Assembly: GCA_943370385.1 (NCBI GenBank)
Contig: CALRQT020000009.1
Span: 1-64,000 of the forward strand
Source of the DNA: BAIKAL-G1 sp943370385
Lineage (GTDB): Bacteria > Cyanobacteriota > Cyanobacteriia > PCC-6307 > Cyanobiaceae
Direction of reading: 5' to 3'
DNA: 64,000 nucleotides
Shown: piece by piece, positions 1 to 8,121 of the stretch
How the letters are laid out: every line of letters begins with the position of its first letter
Position numbering within the stretch: position 1 is the stretch's first letter
The notes under the pieces: model-generated
Databases searched by the model: none
What the model saw: the letters and a program-made list of their open reading frames with translations, nothing else
Told to the model about the DNA's origin: nothing
Position numbers and translations under genes: made by a program

Positions 1-184
1 GTCGATCAAACAGGCGCTCGTGGAGCTTGAGCTGGCCGCCAGTGGAGAGGCCAAGAAAGAGGAGACGATTGGCCCTGTAGGTGGAAAACGCTAGGGAGAG
101 CTGGTGCTGCTGGAGCCAGGATGCGAGCAAAGGGGAGGCATCGATGCCCCGAATGGCGGCGACAGCGGCGCTGGGTGCTCCCAA
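1..184 (-). CDS. TIGR03032-like protein, 5' part only
   Basis: The minus strand stays open from about 184 to the left edge. It reads LLASWLQQHQLSLAFSTYRA followed by NRLLFLGL and ending ...LHERLFDR. This pattern, a short helix, then S-x-A-F-S-T-Y, then N-R-L-L-F-L-G, then H-E-R-L-F-D-R, resembles the start of TIGR03032-type proteins, which read TTYQxxRL...FDRPMGL. That family is of unknown function and is probably propeller-shaped. The start is uncertain: a TTG at 184 gives a short leader before the conserved part and I see no ATG in frame. The rest lies outside the window. The opposite strand also stays open as a 30-codon tail (2-94), but that peptide resembles nothing I know. The family call rests on memory of the motif. 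Confidence 0.6.
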   Translation of the reverse strand, partial: MGAPSAAVAAIRGIDASPLLASWLQQHQLSLAFSTYRANRLLFLGLSTGGQLKLHERLFDR

Positions 185-215
185 GGCATGGGGTATTGAT
201 ACATCAATTTTGCAC

Positions 216-255
216 GAATGTCCCCCTTGGGATACGTACCCCTAGGGGGACATTC
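216..255. repeat. 40-bp near-perfect palindrome
   Basis: Two 20-base arms are centred on TACGTA, starting GAATGTCCCCCT and ending AGGGGGACATTC. The arms pair at 18 of 20 positions; the mismatches are 228/243 and 232/239. There is no loop and no T-run, so this is a poor intrinsic terminator. It lies about 30 bases upstream of the start chosen for the minus-strand TIGR03032-like gene. It could be a dimeric protein-binding site, a cruciform, or one copy of a dispersed palindromic repeat. No second copy was noticed in this window. Confidence 0.8.
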
Positions 256-483
256 CCCCTAGCGGCATCGCCCAAATTTTTTGGAGAGCCTGCCTTCGTG
301 GGGTCAGCGACAACTAAATTCATTTCTTGGCTGCTCCTCAGCAGATTCGGGGAAGGGGCTGGAGCACTGGGATTGGGGATAGCGGGTTCCAGGCCGGCGG
401 CGTCCTTGGCCGGGTCGGCGGGAAGCCCAGCGCCTTGGCGTTTTGGATGCGGGCGATAGGGTCGATCCCAGGCAGGACTTCCC

Positions 484-1884
484 ATGGTTTCGAGCGCAGC
501 ACCCCAGGATTCCAGCCATTCCCCTGGGCGTCCTTCCCTCCTCGCTGCCGAAGGCGGCCCCCTGGGGGTGTTGATCTGCGGCCATGGCAGCCGCAATCGC
601 CTGGCCGTGGCCGAATTTGCCCAGCTGGCTGAAGCCCTGCGCGAGCTGGTGCCCGAGGTGCCCGTGGCCCACGGCTACCTGGAATTTGCCCGGCCGATCC
701 TGCGCGAGGGGCTCGACAGCCTGCGGGCCCAGGGGGTGACGCGGGTGCTGGCCGTGCCCGCCATGTTGTTCGCCGCCGGCCACGCCAAAAACGACATCCC
801 CTCCGTTCTCAATACCTATGCGGCCGAAACCGGCTTGCGCATTGATTACGGCCGGGAACTGGGGGTCGACCTCAAGATGATCCAGGCAGCCGGGGCCCGG
901 ATACGCCAGGCCCTCGCCGCCGTCGATGGCGCCAGCCCAGGGGGGGGCGGGGCCGACCCGGGCCTTGGGGCTGCCACACCGTCCACGGGCGAGGTTCGTC
1001 CCGCCCCAAGGGCCCCCGTGCCGATCAACGAAACCCTGCTGGTGGTGGTGGGCCGGGGCTCCTCCGATCCCGATGCCAATTCCAACGTGGCCAAGGTGAC
1101 CCGGATGCTGGTGGAGGGCCTGGGGTTTGGCTGGGGCGAAACCGTCTATTCCGGGGTCACCTTTCCCTTGGTGGAGCCGGGCCTGCGCCACGCCGTGCGC
1201 CTGGGCTTTCGCCGCATCGTGGTGTTCCCCTACTTCCTATTTTCTGGGGTGCTAGTGAGCCGCATCCGCCAGCACACCGCCCTGGTGGCCGCCGACCACC
1301 CCGAGCTCGAGTTCATTCATGCCAGCTACCTAGGCGACCACCCCCTGGTGGTGGAAACCTTCCGCGAGCGCCTCGACGAAGTGCTGCGCGGCGACACCCA
1401 GATGAACTGTTCCCTGTGCAAATACCGGGCCCAGGTGCTCGGTTTTGAGCTGGAGGTGGGCGCCCCCCAGCGCAGCTATCACCACCATGTGGAAGGCCTC
1501 AGCGAAGCCTGCACCCTCTGCGACTTGGAGTGCACCGGCGCCTGCCAGCCGGACGGCATCCCCCTGCCCTCCCCTGGTAGCCCCGCCTCCGGCCCCAGCC
1601 CCGATCACGGCCACGGTCCTGACCACAGCCACGGTCCCGAGCACCATCACGGCCCCGATCACGGCCACAGCCACAGCCATGACCACAGTCACAGCCACGG
1701 CCATGACCACAGCCATGACCATGGCCATGCCCCCTACCCCCAGGCGGACCACCCGCTCGGCCCCCGCACCCTGGCCGCCAGCAACCAGGCCCAGCGCCTC
1801 CGCAACCAGGCTGGCGCCGGTCCTGGCCCCGCTGGGGCGCAGCCGCCAGCCCCCCAGCCGGGCGATGGGCCAGATCCAGCCTGA
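484..1884 (+). CDS. cbiX: Sirohydrochlorin cobalt/ferro-chelatase, long CbiX type
   Basis: This enzyme would insert Co or Fe into sirohydrochlorin for cobalamin or siroheme synthesis in the cytosol. The 466 residues hold two CbiX half-domains. The first, from about residue 28, has ICGHGSRN and later the metal-binding PAMLFAAGHAKNDI. The second, from about residue 180, has VVVGRGSSDPDAN and FPYFLFSGVL. Residues 307-312 read MNCSLC, the MxCxxC motif known from long CbiX proteins that bind a 4Fe-4S cluster; further cysteines follow in CTLCDLECTGAC. Residues from about 374 to 418 are extremely His-rich (repeats of DHSHGH type), probably a metal buffer. A proline/alanine-rich tail follows. The ATG at 484 leaves about 28 extra residues before the fold; a GTG at 568 is an alternative. 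The stop codon lies inside a 16-bp tandem duplication. Confidence 0.93.
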   Translation: MVSSAAPQDSSHSPGRPSLLAAEGGPLGVLICGHGSRNRLAVAEFAQLAEALRELVPEVPVAHGYLEFARPILREGLDSLRAQGVTRVLAVPAMLFAAGHAKNDIPSVLNTYAAETGLRIDYGRELGVDLKMIQAAGARIRQALAAVDGASPGGGGADPGLGAATPSTGEVRPAPRAPVPINETLLVVVGRGSSDPDANSNVAKVTRMLVEGLGFGWGETVYSGVTFPLVEPGLRHAVRLGFRRIVVFPYFLFSGVLVSRIRQHTALVAADHPELEFIHASYLGDHPLVVETFRERLDEVLRGDTQMNCSLCKYRAQVLGFELEVGAPQRSYHHHVEGLSEACTLCDLECTGACQPDGIPLPSPGSPASGPSPDHGHGPDHSHGPEHHHGPDHGHSHSHDHSHSHGHDHSHDHGHAPYPQADHPLGPRTLAASNQAQRLRNQAGAGPGPAGAQPPAPQPGDGPDPA

Positions 1885-1912
1885 GGTCAGTTCCAACTGA
1901 GGTCAATCCCAG
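1881..1912. repeat. 16-bp tandem duplication across the cbiX stop
   Basis: Units at 1881-1896 and 1897-1912 both begin CTGAGGTCA and differ at three bases near their ends. The first unit contains the TGA stop of cbiX (1882-1884). Confidence 0.85.
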
Positions 1913-2072
1913 ACCGTCTCAGTTACCAGCTGCACACAGGGACCGATGGGACCCAGCCGATCCTTTTGGCGGGCACCTGGGGACCCTTCCTCGGGTTTTG
2001 CTGCCCTGTCCGGCGTCTCAGTAGCCCTTGCTACAACGGGGTCGGCCCAAGGATTAGATCTGCTGATCATCA

Positions 2073-2135
2073 GGGGATTTCCCCAGGGCGCGGGGCTTTT
2101 CCCCAGGTTTGCCGGGGTTTTCCCACAGTTCCGCC
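2073..2135. repeat. Three degenerate units of 19-22 bp with a GGGG-TTTT-CCCC core
   Basis: Units at 2073-2091, 2092-2113 and 2114-2135 share GGGG, a T-rich core, then CCCCAG or CCCACAG. The last holds TTTTCCCACAG, which differs from a cyanobacterial DnaA box (TTTTCCACA) by one inserted C. No replication gene is adjacent, so an origin is not claimed. Confidence 0.55.
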
Positions 2136-2139
2136 TGGC

Positions 2140-2165
2140 AAAGGCCCCGCCCGGGCAGGGCCTTT
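2140..2165. terminator. GC-rich hairpin, possible terminator downstream of cbiX
   Basis: AAAGGCCC (2140-2147) pairs with GGGCCTTT (2158-2165) around a 10-base loop. The stem is self-complementary at both ends, so it could act on either strand. The T-run is short, so termination is only suggested. Confidence 0.4.
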
Positions 2166-2367
2166 GGGGATAGGGGTGAGTCGTCCGATCGGACCTTGAC
2201 AGCCTTCCCCCCAGGCAGCCTGGCCGGCCCGGTCCGCTGGAGCCTCCTGGCCCAACCCTGTCGCGGCAAGCCGTCTCAGGTTGAAGCGGCATGGCTTCGG
2301 CTAGATCCGGGCCGTTTGACGGGGGCCAGGCGCCTGTGGAAGCTGGCCCCATTACAGGAGCGGCACC

Positions 2368-2793
2368 TTGGCAGCAGGCGCGGAAGCTGGACGGAGTGGT
2401 TGGGGCGAGAACGGGCTGGAGTCGGGTGCCCCTGGGGAGCTGGCTGGCTCCCCCCTGGCTGCTGCTGCTGCTGGAGGTGAGGCCCTGGTCGCCCGGGAGT
2501 CGATTCGCCACCTGAACCGTTGCTTCGGCCAGGCCCAGCCCCCAGCAGTCCCCTCCGCGCCGCCCCACCTAGCCCTGGCCCCCACCAGCCAGGCCGAGCG
2601 CGTCAGTCTCGAGGCGGAAATCCCCGAGGCCCTGTTCGATGGCATGCGGGCCTTCATCCAGGCCCGGCCCGATTGGGACCAATACAGCCTGGTCACCTCG
2701 GCGTTAGCCGGTTTCCTGTTCCAGCACGGCTGGGCCGATGGCTGCGTCAGCGAGCACTATCTCAACGGCCTGTTTCGCGACGAAGCGGCCTAG
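2368..2793 (+). CDS. DUF2811 family protein
   Basis: This is a small soluble protein of unknown function, largely restricted to cyanobacteria. The conserved part is the last 65 or so residues: SLEAEIPEALFDGMRAFI, then a W-D-Q-Y segment, TSALAGFLFQHG and finally HYLNGLF. Family members are usually about 70-80 residues, so the 141-residue reading from ATG 2368 has a long Ala/Gly-rich leader that may not be translated. I see no better ATG downstream before the domain, but a TTG or CTG start cannot be excluded. The gene stands alone. Its last codons and TAG stop form the first recognisable unit of the 19-bp tandem array that follows. Confidence 0.78.
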   Translation: MAAGAEAGRSGWGENGLESGAPGELAGSPLAAAAAGGEALVARESIRHLNRCFGQAQPPAVPSAPPHLALAPTSQAERVSLEAEIPEALFDGMRAFIQARPDWDQYSLVTSALAGFLFQHGWADGCVSEHYLNGLFRDEAA

Positions 2794-3047
2794 GGCCCAC
2801 CAATTGCTTTTGGGCTAATCAATTGCTTTTGGGCTAATCAATTGCTTTTGGGCTAAGCAATTGCTTTTGGGCTAAGGGATTGCCTTAGGGCCAAGGAATT
2901 GGCTAAGGGCCAAGACATTCTTTTGGGGCCAAGAAACTGCCATGGGGACTGGCAACTGGCCTAGGGCCAAGCACCCGACCCAAGGCGATTCCAACGGCTT
3001 TGGCTGATGCAACCGGCTTGGGATCAAACAACTGGCGTAGGGCCAAA
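2782..3047. repeat. Decaying 19-bp tandem array, 14 units
   Basis: Cutting every 19 bases from 2801 gives thirteen consecutive units to 3047. The first four are almost identical (CAATTGCTTTTGGGCTAAT or ...AAG); later ones drift to forms such as CAACTGGCCTAGGGCCAAG. The 19 bases at 2782-2800, which contain the DUF2811 stop codon, match that later form at 14 of 19 positions, so the array seems to grow out of the gene end. Units are adjacent without spacers, so it is not a CRISPR. It fills most of the gene-free stretch 2794-3224. Confidence 0.9.
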
Positions 3048-3071
3048 AAAAAGGGGGGAGTGTCACCTCCC
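3045..3071 (-). terminator. Possible terminator of the GMC oxidoreductase gene
   Basis: Read on the minus strand, GGGAG pairs with CTCCC and is followed by CCC and a run of eight or more T. It lies about 150 bases after the GMC oxidoreductase stop. The stem is only about 5 bp, so strength is uncertain. Confidence 0.45.
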
Positions 3072-3224
3072 ACCTGGATTCTCCCTACCCGACCCGTTTG
3101 GAGGTCGCCCCAGAAGTGTCCCCCGCCCCTTTCGTGCCAACTGTTCGGGTTGTTACCAGAAGCCAGGTCGGTGCGGGCTCCCAGACAGCGGGCCGGCTGG
3201 CCGCCAGCCCTGGGCTGCGAGGTT

Positions 3225-4931
3225 TCAGATCTCGCCGCGGCGCAGCTGCTCGGCGGCCCGCTCGCAGGCGCGCCAGGTGATCGCCATCTCCGTGAGGGTG
3301 GGGCTTTGCCAGCCGGAACTGGGCCAGCAGGCCCCGTCGGTGACCAGCAGGTTGGGGCTGCGCCAGAGCTGGTTCCAGCGGTTCAGCACCCCGTCGCTGT
3401 CGCGATCCGCCATCGGCGCCCCGCCCAGTTCGTGGATGTAGTAGCCCGGCGGCGGCGCCCCGGGCGCCAGGGCCAGGCTGCCCTTCACCAGGGGCTCCAG
3501 CAGGGGAAACACAAACAAATCCTCCAAGGGGGCGATCTGGCCGCCGGCGCAGGCCACGGCCGCCTGCATGCGCGCCTGCATGTGGGCCACCATCCTGGTT
3601 TCGTTCTCGCCCCAGCGGCAGTCGATGTGGGCCACGGGCAGGCCCCAGGCATCGCGCTGCTCGAGGTTGAGGCTCACCTGGTTGTGGTGCTGGCTGAGCA
3701 CTTCGCCATGGCCGATCAGGAAGCCCACCGCCTCCCTGGGCCGGCGCTTGAACGGCGCCGGCGGATCAAAGCGCTGGATCGCCCCCCAGAGGCCGTAGCC
3801 CCGCAGGAAGTCCTGGTCGGGGCTAGCGCCCAGGTTCACCGTGTTGGGGATAAACACACTGCCAGCCCCCGAGAGTTCCGTCGCCCCGGCGGCCGGTTGA
3901 TCCGGCAGGGCGAAAAAGCGGCTGGTGGAGATGTGGTCCATCAGGCCGTGGCCCAGCAGGCCGGAGGGGTCCTCCAGGCCGTGCTCCTGGTGCTCGGAGC
4001 CCGAGTGCAGCAGGATCCGCAGGCTCTCGATTGTGGAGGCGCAGAGCACCACCAGGGCGGCGCTAGCCCGCTGGGTGAGGCCGCTTTCCGCATCGATGAA
4101 CACCACCCCGCGCGCCTTGCCACTGCGGGGCTCCAGCTCCACATGGCTCACCACCGCACCGCTGCGCAGGCTCACCCGGCCCGTGGCCAGGGCCTCCTTC
4201 AGGCAGCCCCCCTGGGAGCTGGAGCGGGGCCAGGGGCCGGCGCCGGCTGCCGGGCTTGGCCGGCGCAGGGCAAAGCCGCGCGAATGGATCAGGGGCAGGT
4301 CGAGTTCGCGGCCCAGGGCGGCCTGGAGGTGGGCTTCGGCCGGGGTGAAGGGCAGGGGATCTCGGTAGTGGCCATCGGGCAATTGGGCCAGGCCATCGGC
4401 CTGGCCGTGGACCGCCAGGCGCCGTTCCAGCCGCTCGTAGTAGGGGGCCAGGTCGGCGTGGCCGATCGGCCAGCTGCGGCCATGGCCGTCCCGCTCGGCC
4501 GCCCGAAATTCGAAATCGGAGAGCCGCAGGGTGATGCCGCCCCAGGTGAGGCTTTTGCCGCCCACCTGGCGGCCCCGGGTCCAGAGGAAGGGGCGCCCGG
4601 GCGGGGTTGTGTAGGGGTTGCGCACCTCATCAACAAACAACTCCGGGTTGGCCTTCCAGTAGCCCGGGTGGTGGATGGCCCGCCGTTGGCGGCCCCTGGC
4701 CATCCGGGCCAGGCGCTTGAGGCTGTTGAGCGGCTCGCTGCCAAAGGCGCGGCTGGCTGCCAGCTCCGGCCCCGCCTCCAGCACCAGCACCCGCAGGCCC
4801 GCCTGGGCCAGGGCCAGGGCCGCCACCCCGCCGGTGGCGCCCGATCCCACCACGATGGCGTCGGGAGTCGGGCTGGCCGATCCCCAGGCGTCAGGACCGC
4901 TGGCACGGGCACCGGTGGCGCTGGCAGTCAT
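3225..4931 (-). CDS. GMC family FAD-dependent oxidoreductase
   Basis: This flavoprotein of the glucose-methanol-choline superfamily would oxidise an alcohol or sugar; the substrate is unknown. The N-terminal dinucleotide-binding motif VVGSGATGGVAALALAQAG is followed by LEAG. The family signature GRQVGGKSLTWGG comes about 100 residues later, and the C-terminal active-site block reads SPNLLVTDGACWPSSGWQSP, with NRWNQLW just before it. Length fits the family. I chose ATG 4931 because it leaves about 27 residues before the FAD motif; ATG 5042 would add 37 Ala/Pro-rich residues. No signal peptide is obvious from 4931. The gene stands alone and no partner dehydrogenase subunit is adjacent. Confidence 0.9.
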   Translation of the reverse strand: MTASATGARASGPDAWGSASPTPDAIVVGSGATGGVAALALAQAGLRVLVLEAGPELAASRAFGSEPLNSLKRLARMARGRQRRAIHHPGYWKANPELFVDEVRNPYTTPPGRPFLWTRGRQVGGKSLTWGGITLRLSDFEFRAAERDGHGRSWPIGHADLAPYYERLERRLAVHGQADGLAQLPDGHYRDPLPFTPAEAHLQAALGRELDLPLIHSRGFALRRPSPAAGAGPWPRSSSQGGCLKEALATGRVSLRSGAVVSHVELEPRSGKARGVVFIDAESGLTQRASAALVVLCASTIESLRILLHSGSEHQEHGLEDPSGLLGHGLMDHISTSRFFALPDQPAAGATELSGAGSVFIPNTVNLGASPDQDFLRGYGLWGAIQRFDPPAPFKRRPREAVGFLIGHGEVLSQHHNQVSLNLEQRDAWGLPVAHIDCRWGENETRMVAHMQARMQAAVACAGGQIAPLEDLFVFPLLEPLVKGSLALAPGAPPPGYYIHELGGAPMADRDSDGVLNRWNQLWRSPNLLVTDGACWPSSGWQSPTLTEMAITWRACERAAEQLRRGEI

Positions 4932-5124
4932 GGCAGGTGGGGCTGATCTGGAAGGGGGGAAGGGGCTGGCTGGGATCCCCGCACTTGGGGCGGGATCGGG
5001 AAGGGCGGCAGCTGGCTGGGCCATGGCCCTTTGGAGAGCCATCGAGCCCGTGGCCTTGCCCGCTGACCGGGCAAGCCGGGTGGCTAATCGGATGATCAGG
5101 GGGGACCAAACCCGTAACCAAACA

Positions 5125-5158
5125 AAAGCCCCGGCGCTTCATCGAAGGCCGGGGCTTT
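5125..5158 (-). terminator. Intrinsic terminator of the tRNA-fMet transcript
   Basis: On the minus strand AAAGCCCCGGC pairs perfectly over 11 bp with GCCGGGGCTTT around a 12-base loop and continues into TTTTGTTTGG. It lies a few bases downstream of the tRNA 3' end. Confidence 0.85.
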
Positions 5159-5164
5159 GGGAGT

Positions 5165-5241
<77 letters not shown>

Positions 5242-5442
5242 GCGCCTTTGGGACCATAGGCCATCGCCCGCCCCAAGGGCAATGGCCAGGCCCTAGCCCT
5301 TTCCCCACCTGGACCCAGGCTCGCCGTGGGGGATTGGCGATGGGTTCGCCGCCCGAGCCTGGAGGGTTTGGAAGCTGGGGCTTGAAAGCGGCTGCCAGCA
5401 CTGCAAGATGGTTCGAACCTTGTTGATCTAGGCGATTTAGGC

Positions 5443-6480
5443 ATGCAGCAATACCTTCGCTACCTCAAATTCCCCATTGGCCTGTGCCTCGTAGGTCTCA
5501 CGGTGGTGGGCGTGGTGGAGGGCTGGCAGGCCGTCTGGATCACCTCAGTGTTGCTGGCGTTGGAGATCAGCCTCTCCTTTGACAACGCCGTGGTCAACGC
5601 TCGCGTGCTCGATCGGCTCAGCCCCGGCCAGCAAAAGTTTTTCCTCACCTGGGGCCTGGTGATCCCGGTCTTCGGCGTGCGCTTCCTCGGCCCCTTGCTG
5701 CTGGTCAGCCTGGCCGGCGGCGTCAGCCTGGCCACGGCCTTCGATACCGCCCTGAACCATGCCGACGAGTATCACGAATTGCTCAAGCTGGCCGAGCCGC
5801 GCATCCTGGCCTTCGGCGGCATGTTCCTGTTGATGGTCTGCCTGCGCTACTTCTTCAACGAAGCCAAGAGCCTCCATTGGATGCGGGCGATCGAGTCGAG
5901 GCTCAGCCGCGCCGGCCGGATCGAATCCCTGGAGGTGGCCCTGGCCCTGGTGGTGCTGTTGCTGTTGCAGATCTGGGTGCCGCCGGCCAACCGGGGGGAA
6001 TTGCTGATCGCCGGGGTGATTGGCCTGGTGCTCCAGATTGTTTGCACCTCCCTGGCCGAGGCCTTCGGCAGTGAGGAGGAGGCCGTGGGCCGGGCCGCCG
6101 CCGGTGGCGGCATTGCCAGCCTCATCTATCTGGAGTTGCTGGATGCCTCCTTCAGCCTCGATGGCACCGTGGGCGCCTTTGCGATCACCAGTGAGTTGCC
6201 GCTGATTCTCACGGGCCTGGGCCTGGGCGCCCTGTTCATCCGCTCGATCACCCTGATGCTGGTGCGCGAGCGGGCCCTCGATGAACTGATCTATCTCGAA
6301 CACGGCGCCCATTACGCCATCGGCGCCCTTGGCCTGCTCATGCTGGCCAAGGTGGTGCTCACGCCCGTGCACATCGAGATGCCCGAATGGCTCAGCGGCC
6401 TGATTGGGATCCTGTTCCTGGTGCTGGCCCTGGCCGATTCCCTGCGCCATCGCCGCCGCCAGGCCAGTCCGGGCGGCTAG
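5443..6480 (+). CDS. DUF475 / TerC-like integral membrane protein
   Basis: The 345-residue protein has about nine hydrophobic segments. It carries the acidic signature ALEISLSFDNAVVNA near residue 45 and a second, LELLDASFSLDGTVGAFA, near residue 230. The paired E-x-x-x-S-x-D-N and E-L-x-D-A-S-F-S-L-D motifs are typical of DUF475, a branch of the TerC superfamily. TerC proteins are linked to metal-ion export, for example manganese during membrane-protein metallation. By family it acts in a membrane as an ion transporter; the substrate here is inferred only. It is transcribed away from tRNA-fMet, about 200 bases upstream, and has no operon partner. Confidence 0.88.
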   Translation: MQQYLRYLKFPIGLCLVGLTVVGVVEGWQAVWITSVLLALEISLSFDNAVVNARVLDRLSPGQQKFFLTWGLVIPVFGVRFLGPLLLVSLAGGVSLATAFDTALNHADEYHELLKLAEPRILAFGGMFLLMVCLRYFFNEAKSLHWMRAIESRLSRAGRIESLEVALALVVLLLLQIWVPPANRGELLIAGVIGLVLQIVCTSLAEAFGSEEEAVGRAAAGGGIASLIYLELLDASFSLDGTVGAFAITSELPLILTGLGLGALFIRSITLMLVRERALDELIYLEHGAHYAIGALGLLMLAKVVLTPVHIEMPEWLSGLIGILFLVLALADSLRHRRRQASPGG

Positions 6481-6569
6481 GCCGTTAGGGCGGCTTGCTT
6501 GGTTCTTCCTGGCAAGGGTGCTCCGTCGCCTGCCAGGACTGGGCCCTCGCTAGGCGCTTCGGGGGCCGT

Positions 6570-7553
6570 TCAGCCCGCGGCTGCGTCGAAGCGCAGCTCG
6601 CCGCTCACCTTGAGGCTCACCCCCTCGCTCGGCACCAGGTACTGCTGGGAGAGCTCTTCAATGGTGAGGGGCGTCAGCCACTCGAGCTGCTTGAGTAGGT
6701 GCAGGGCCACGGCCTGTTTGGCCCGGCTTGCCCCGTCCTCCACCTTGATGGCCAGGCCCAGGCCTTCACCCACCCGGCTGAGGCATTGGATGCCCTCGGC
6801 GCCGCCCTTGCTGAGCACCTGGCCGTGGCCGCGCAGCATCACCTCGGTGTCGAAGCGGCCGGCGCCTGCCACCAGGTCCGGATGGGCGAGCATCGCCCGG
6901 CTGAGCCGCTCCAGGTCGGCCTGCTCGGAGGCCCCCAGGTGGGCAAACAGCAGGGCCATCTGGGCCAGTTGCAGTTGCAGGGTCGGCGCGCCACAGTCAT
7001 CGCGGGCCGTCACCAGTTCGGCGCCGGGCATGCCGAGCAGATCGCCCACCTGTTTGAGCACCTGTTGCTGCAGGGGATGGTCCGGCTGGAGGTAGCTCTC
7101 CAGGGGCCAGTGCATGCGGCGGCAACTGGCGAGGAAGGCGGCGTGCTTGCCCGAGCAGTTGTGCTCCAGGGGGCTGGTGCCGCCCTTGGGAATCGGGCAC
7201 TGCAGCTGCTCCGTCTCCAGGTCGGCGTTCCAGAGCAGCTTGAAGGCTTCGCGGGCGTGGGCGGGGGTGCCGGCATGGGAGGCACAGGCAATCGCCAGGC
7301 TGCGGTCATCGTTGCCGGCCTGGTCGGCGGCGCCGCTGGCCACGAACACCTGGGCCTGGAAGGGTTTGAGGGCTGAACGCACAAAGCTCAGCCGCTGGGG
7401 ATCGCCGGCCCGCATCAACACCCGGCCCCGCTGGTCGCAGACCACGGCATGGACCCGGTGCACCGATTCGAGGCTGCCGCCCCGCAGCAGGCGCACCTCC
7501 AACGGCGGCACACCGGGGCGCTGGCTGGAGGAAAAGCTGCTGGAGAAACTCAT
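6570..7553 (-). CDS. Asparaginase II family protein
   Basis: This is a probable L-asparaginase of the thermolabile, Rhizobium etli II-like class (PF06089), converting asparagine to aspartate and ammonia. The 327 residues show the family's internal S-x-x-K motif in SFVRSALKPFQ, the conserved CASHAGTPAHAREAF, HNCSGKHAAFL and TARDDCGAPTLQLQL, and near the end GRFDTEVM and SKGGAEG. The ATG at 7553 is followed by a Ser-rich leader. It is the last gene of a same-strand run DUF3318-rsfS-CGLD27-asparaginase and lies 37 bases after CGLD27. Translation is probably coupled to that run. Confidence 0.9.
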   Translation of the reverse strand: MSFSSSFSSSQRPGVPPLEVRLLRGGSLESVHRVHAVVCDQRGRVLMRAGDPQRLSFVRSALKPFQAQVFVASGAADQAGNDDRSLAIACASHAGTPAHAREAFKLLWNADLETEQLQCPIPKGGTSPLEHNCSGKHAAFLASCRRMHWPLESYLQPDHPLQQQVLKQVGDLLGMPGAELVTARDDCGAPTLQLQLAQMALLFAHLGASEQADLERLSRAMLAHPDLVAGAGRFDTEVMLRGHGQVLSKGGAEGIQCLSRVGEGLGLAIKVEDGASRAKQAVALHLLKQLEWLTPLTIEELSQQYLVPSEGVSLKVSGELRFDAAAG

Positions 7554-7590
7554 TGCGGGCGGTGATCCGGCGGGCGGCGGCAAACCGCGC

Positions 7591-8097
7591 TCACAAAGCC
7601 TGACAGAGGCTGGCCCCCCCCAGCAGCAGGGCAGCGGCCAGGCCCAGGGCCCGCTGCAGCCGCCCCAGGATCGGCCGCACTTGATGGCTGGCCACCAGCC
7701 AGTCCTGTTCGCGCCAGGCCAGGGGCTTCTCCCACACCTGGCCGTCGTACCAGCCCGATTCCTCGTATTCGACCCGTTCGGCCAGGAGCCGCTGCAGCAC
7801 GGTCGTCCAACCGAGCCATTGGCGCACCAGTAGCAGCAGGGGCACCACCAGGGCCGCCACGGCCGCCGCCACCGCCAACCGGGGCAGGTCGTGGCGCAGG
7901 GGCACGCTGCCACTGGCCACTAGCAGGCTGATCGGCAGAACCCCCAGCCAACTAGCCAGCAAGAAACGGCCAAGGGAGGCGTCTCCCCGGTGGGGCCAGG
8001 AGAAAAACCACGACTCCACCAACTCCCGGTAGAGGCTTAGGGGCTGCTGGGCCTCCGGCACCGGGCAGGGCTGCTCACTGACCGGGGACTCGGACAT
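7591..8097 (-). CDS. CGLD27 / DUF1230 family membrane protein
   Basis: This 168-residue protein has two to three hydrophobic helices (FLLASWLGVLPISLLVASG; LAVAAAVAALVVPLLLLV; LGLAAALLLGGASL). Conserved polar motifs are LVESWFFSWP near residue 30 and VEYEESGWYDGQVWEKP near residue 110. These match CGLD27 (conserved in the green lineage and diatoms), related to plastid Ycf36; plant homologues respond to iron deficiency, but the molecular function is unknown. It lies 24 bases after rsfS, within the same run. Confidence 0.85.
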   Translation of the reverse strand: MSESPVSEQPCPVPEAQQPLSLYRELVESWFFSWPHRGDASLGRFLLASWLGVLPISLLVASGSVPLRHDLPRLAVAAAVAALVVPLLLLVRQWLGWTTVLQRLLAERVEYEESGWYDGQVWEKPLAWREQDWLVASHQVRPILGRLQRALGLAAALLLGGASLCQAL

Positions 8098-8121
8098 GGG
8101 GCCGCGGAACGGGACGGGGGC

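Larger units (their letters stand above)
1885..2367. other. Gene-free stretch with repeats and a hairpin
   Basis: No open frame here looks like a protein. The stretch holds the second copy of the cbiX-end duplication, three degenerate units of about 22 bp (2073-2135), and a strong GC hairpin (2140-2165). The promoter of the DUF2811 gene should lie in its last part, but I cannot point to clear -10 and -35 boxes. Confidence 0.6.

Noticed and set aside
2..94. End of a plus-strand gene at the left edge
   Set aside because: The minus-strand reading matches a known family pattern; the plus-strand 30-codon tail matches nothing I know.
2073..2135. Replication origin
   Set aside because: Only one imperfect DnaA box, no dnaN nearby, and no clear AT-rich unwinding element.
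2801..3047. CRISPR array
   Set aside because: Units are directly adjacent with no spacers, decay steadily, and no cas gene is in the window.
3000..4946. A 648-codon open frame on the plus strand opposite the GMC oxidoreductase
   Set aside because: Its product is Ala/Gly/His-rich without domains, while the minus strand gives a complete GMC enzyme. GC-rich genes often leave the opposite strand open.
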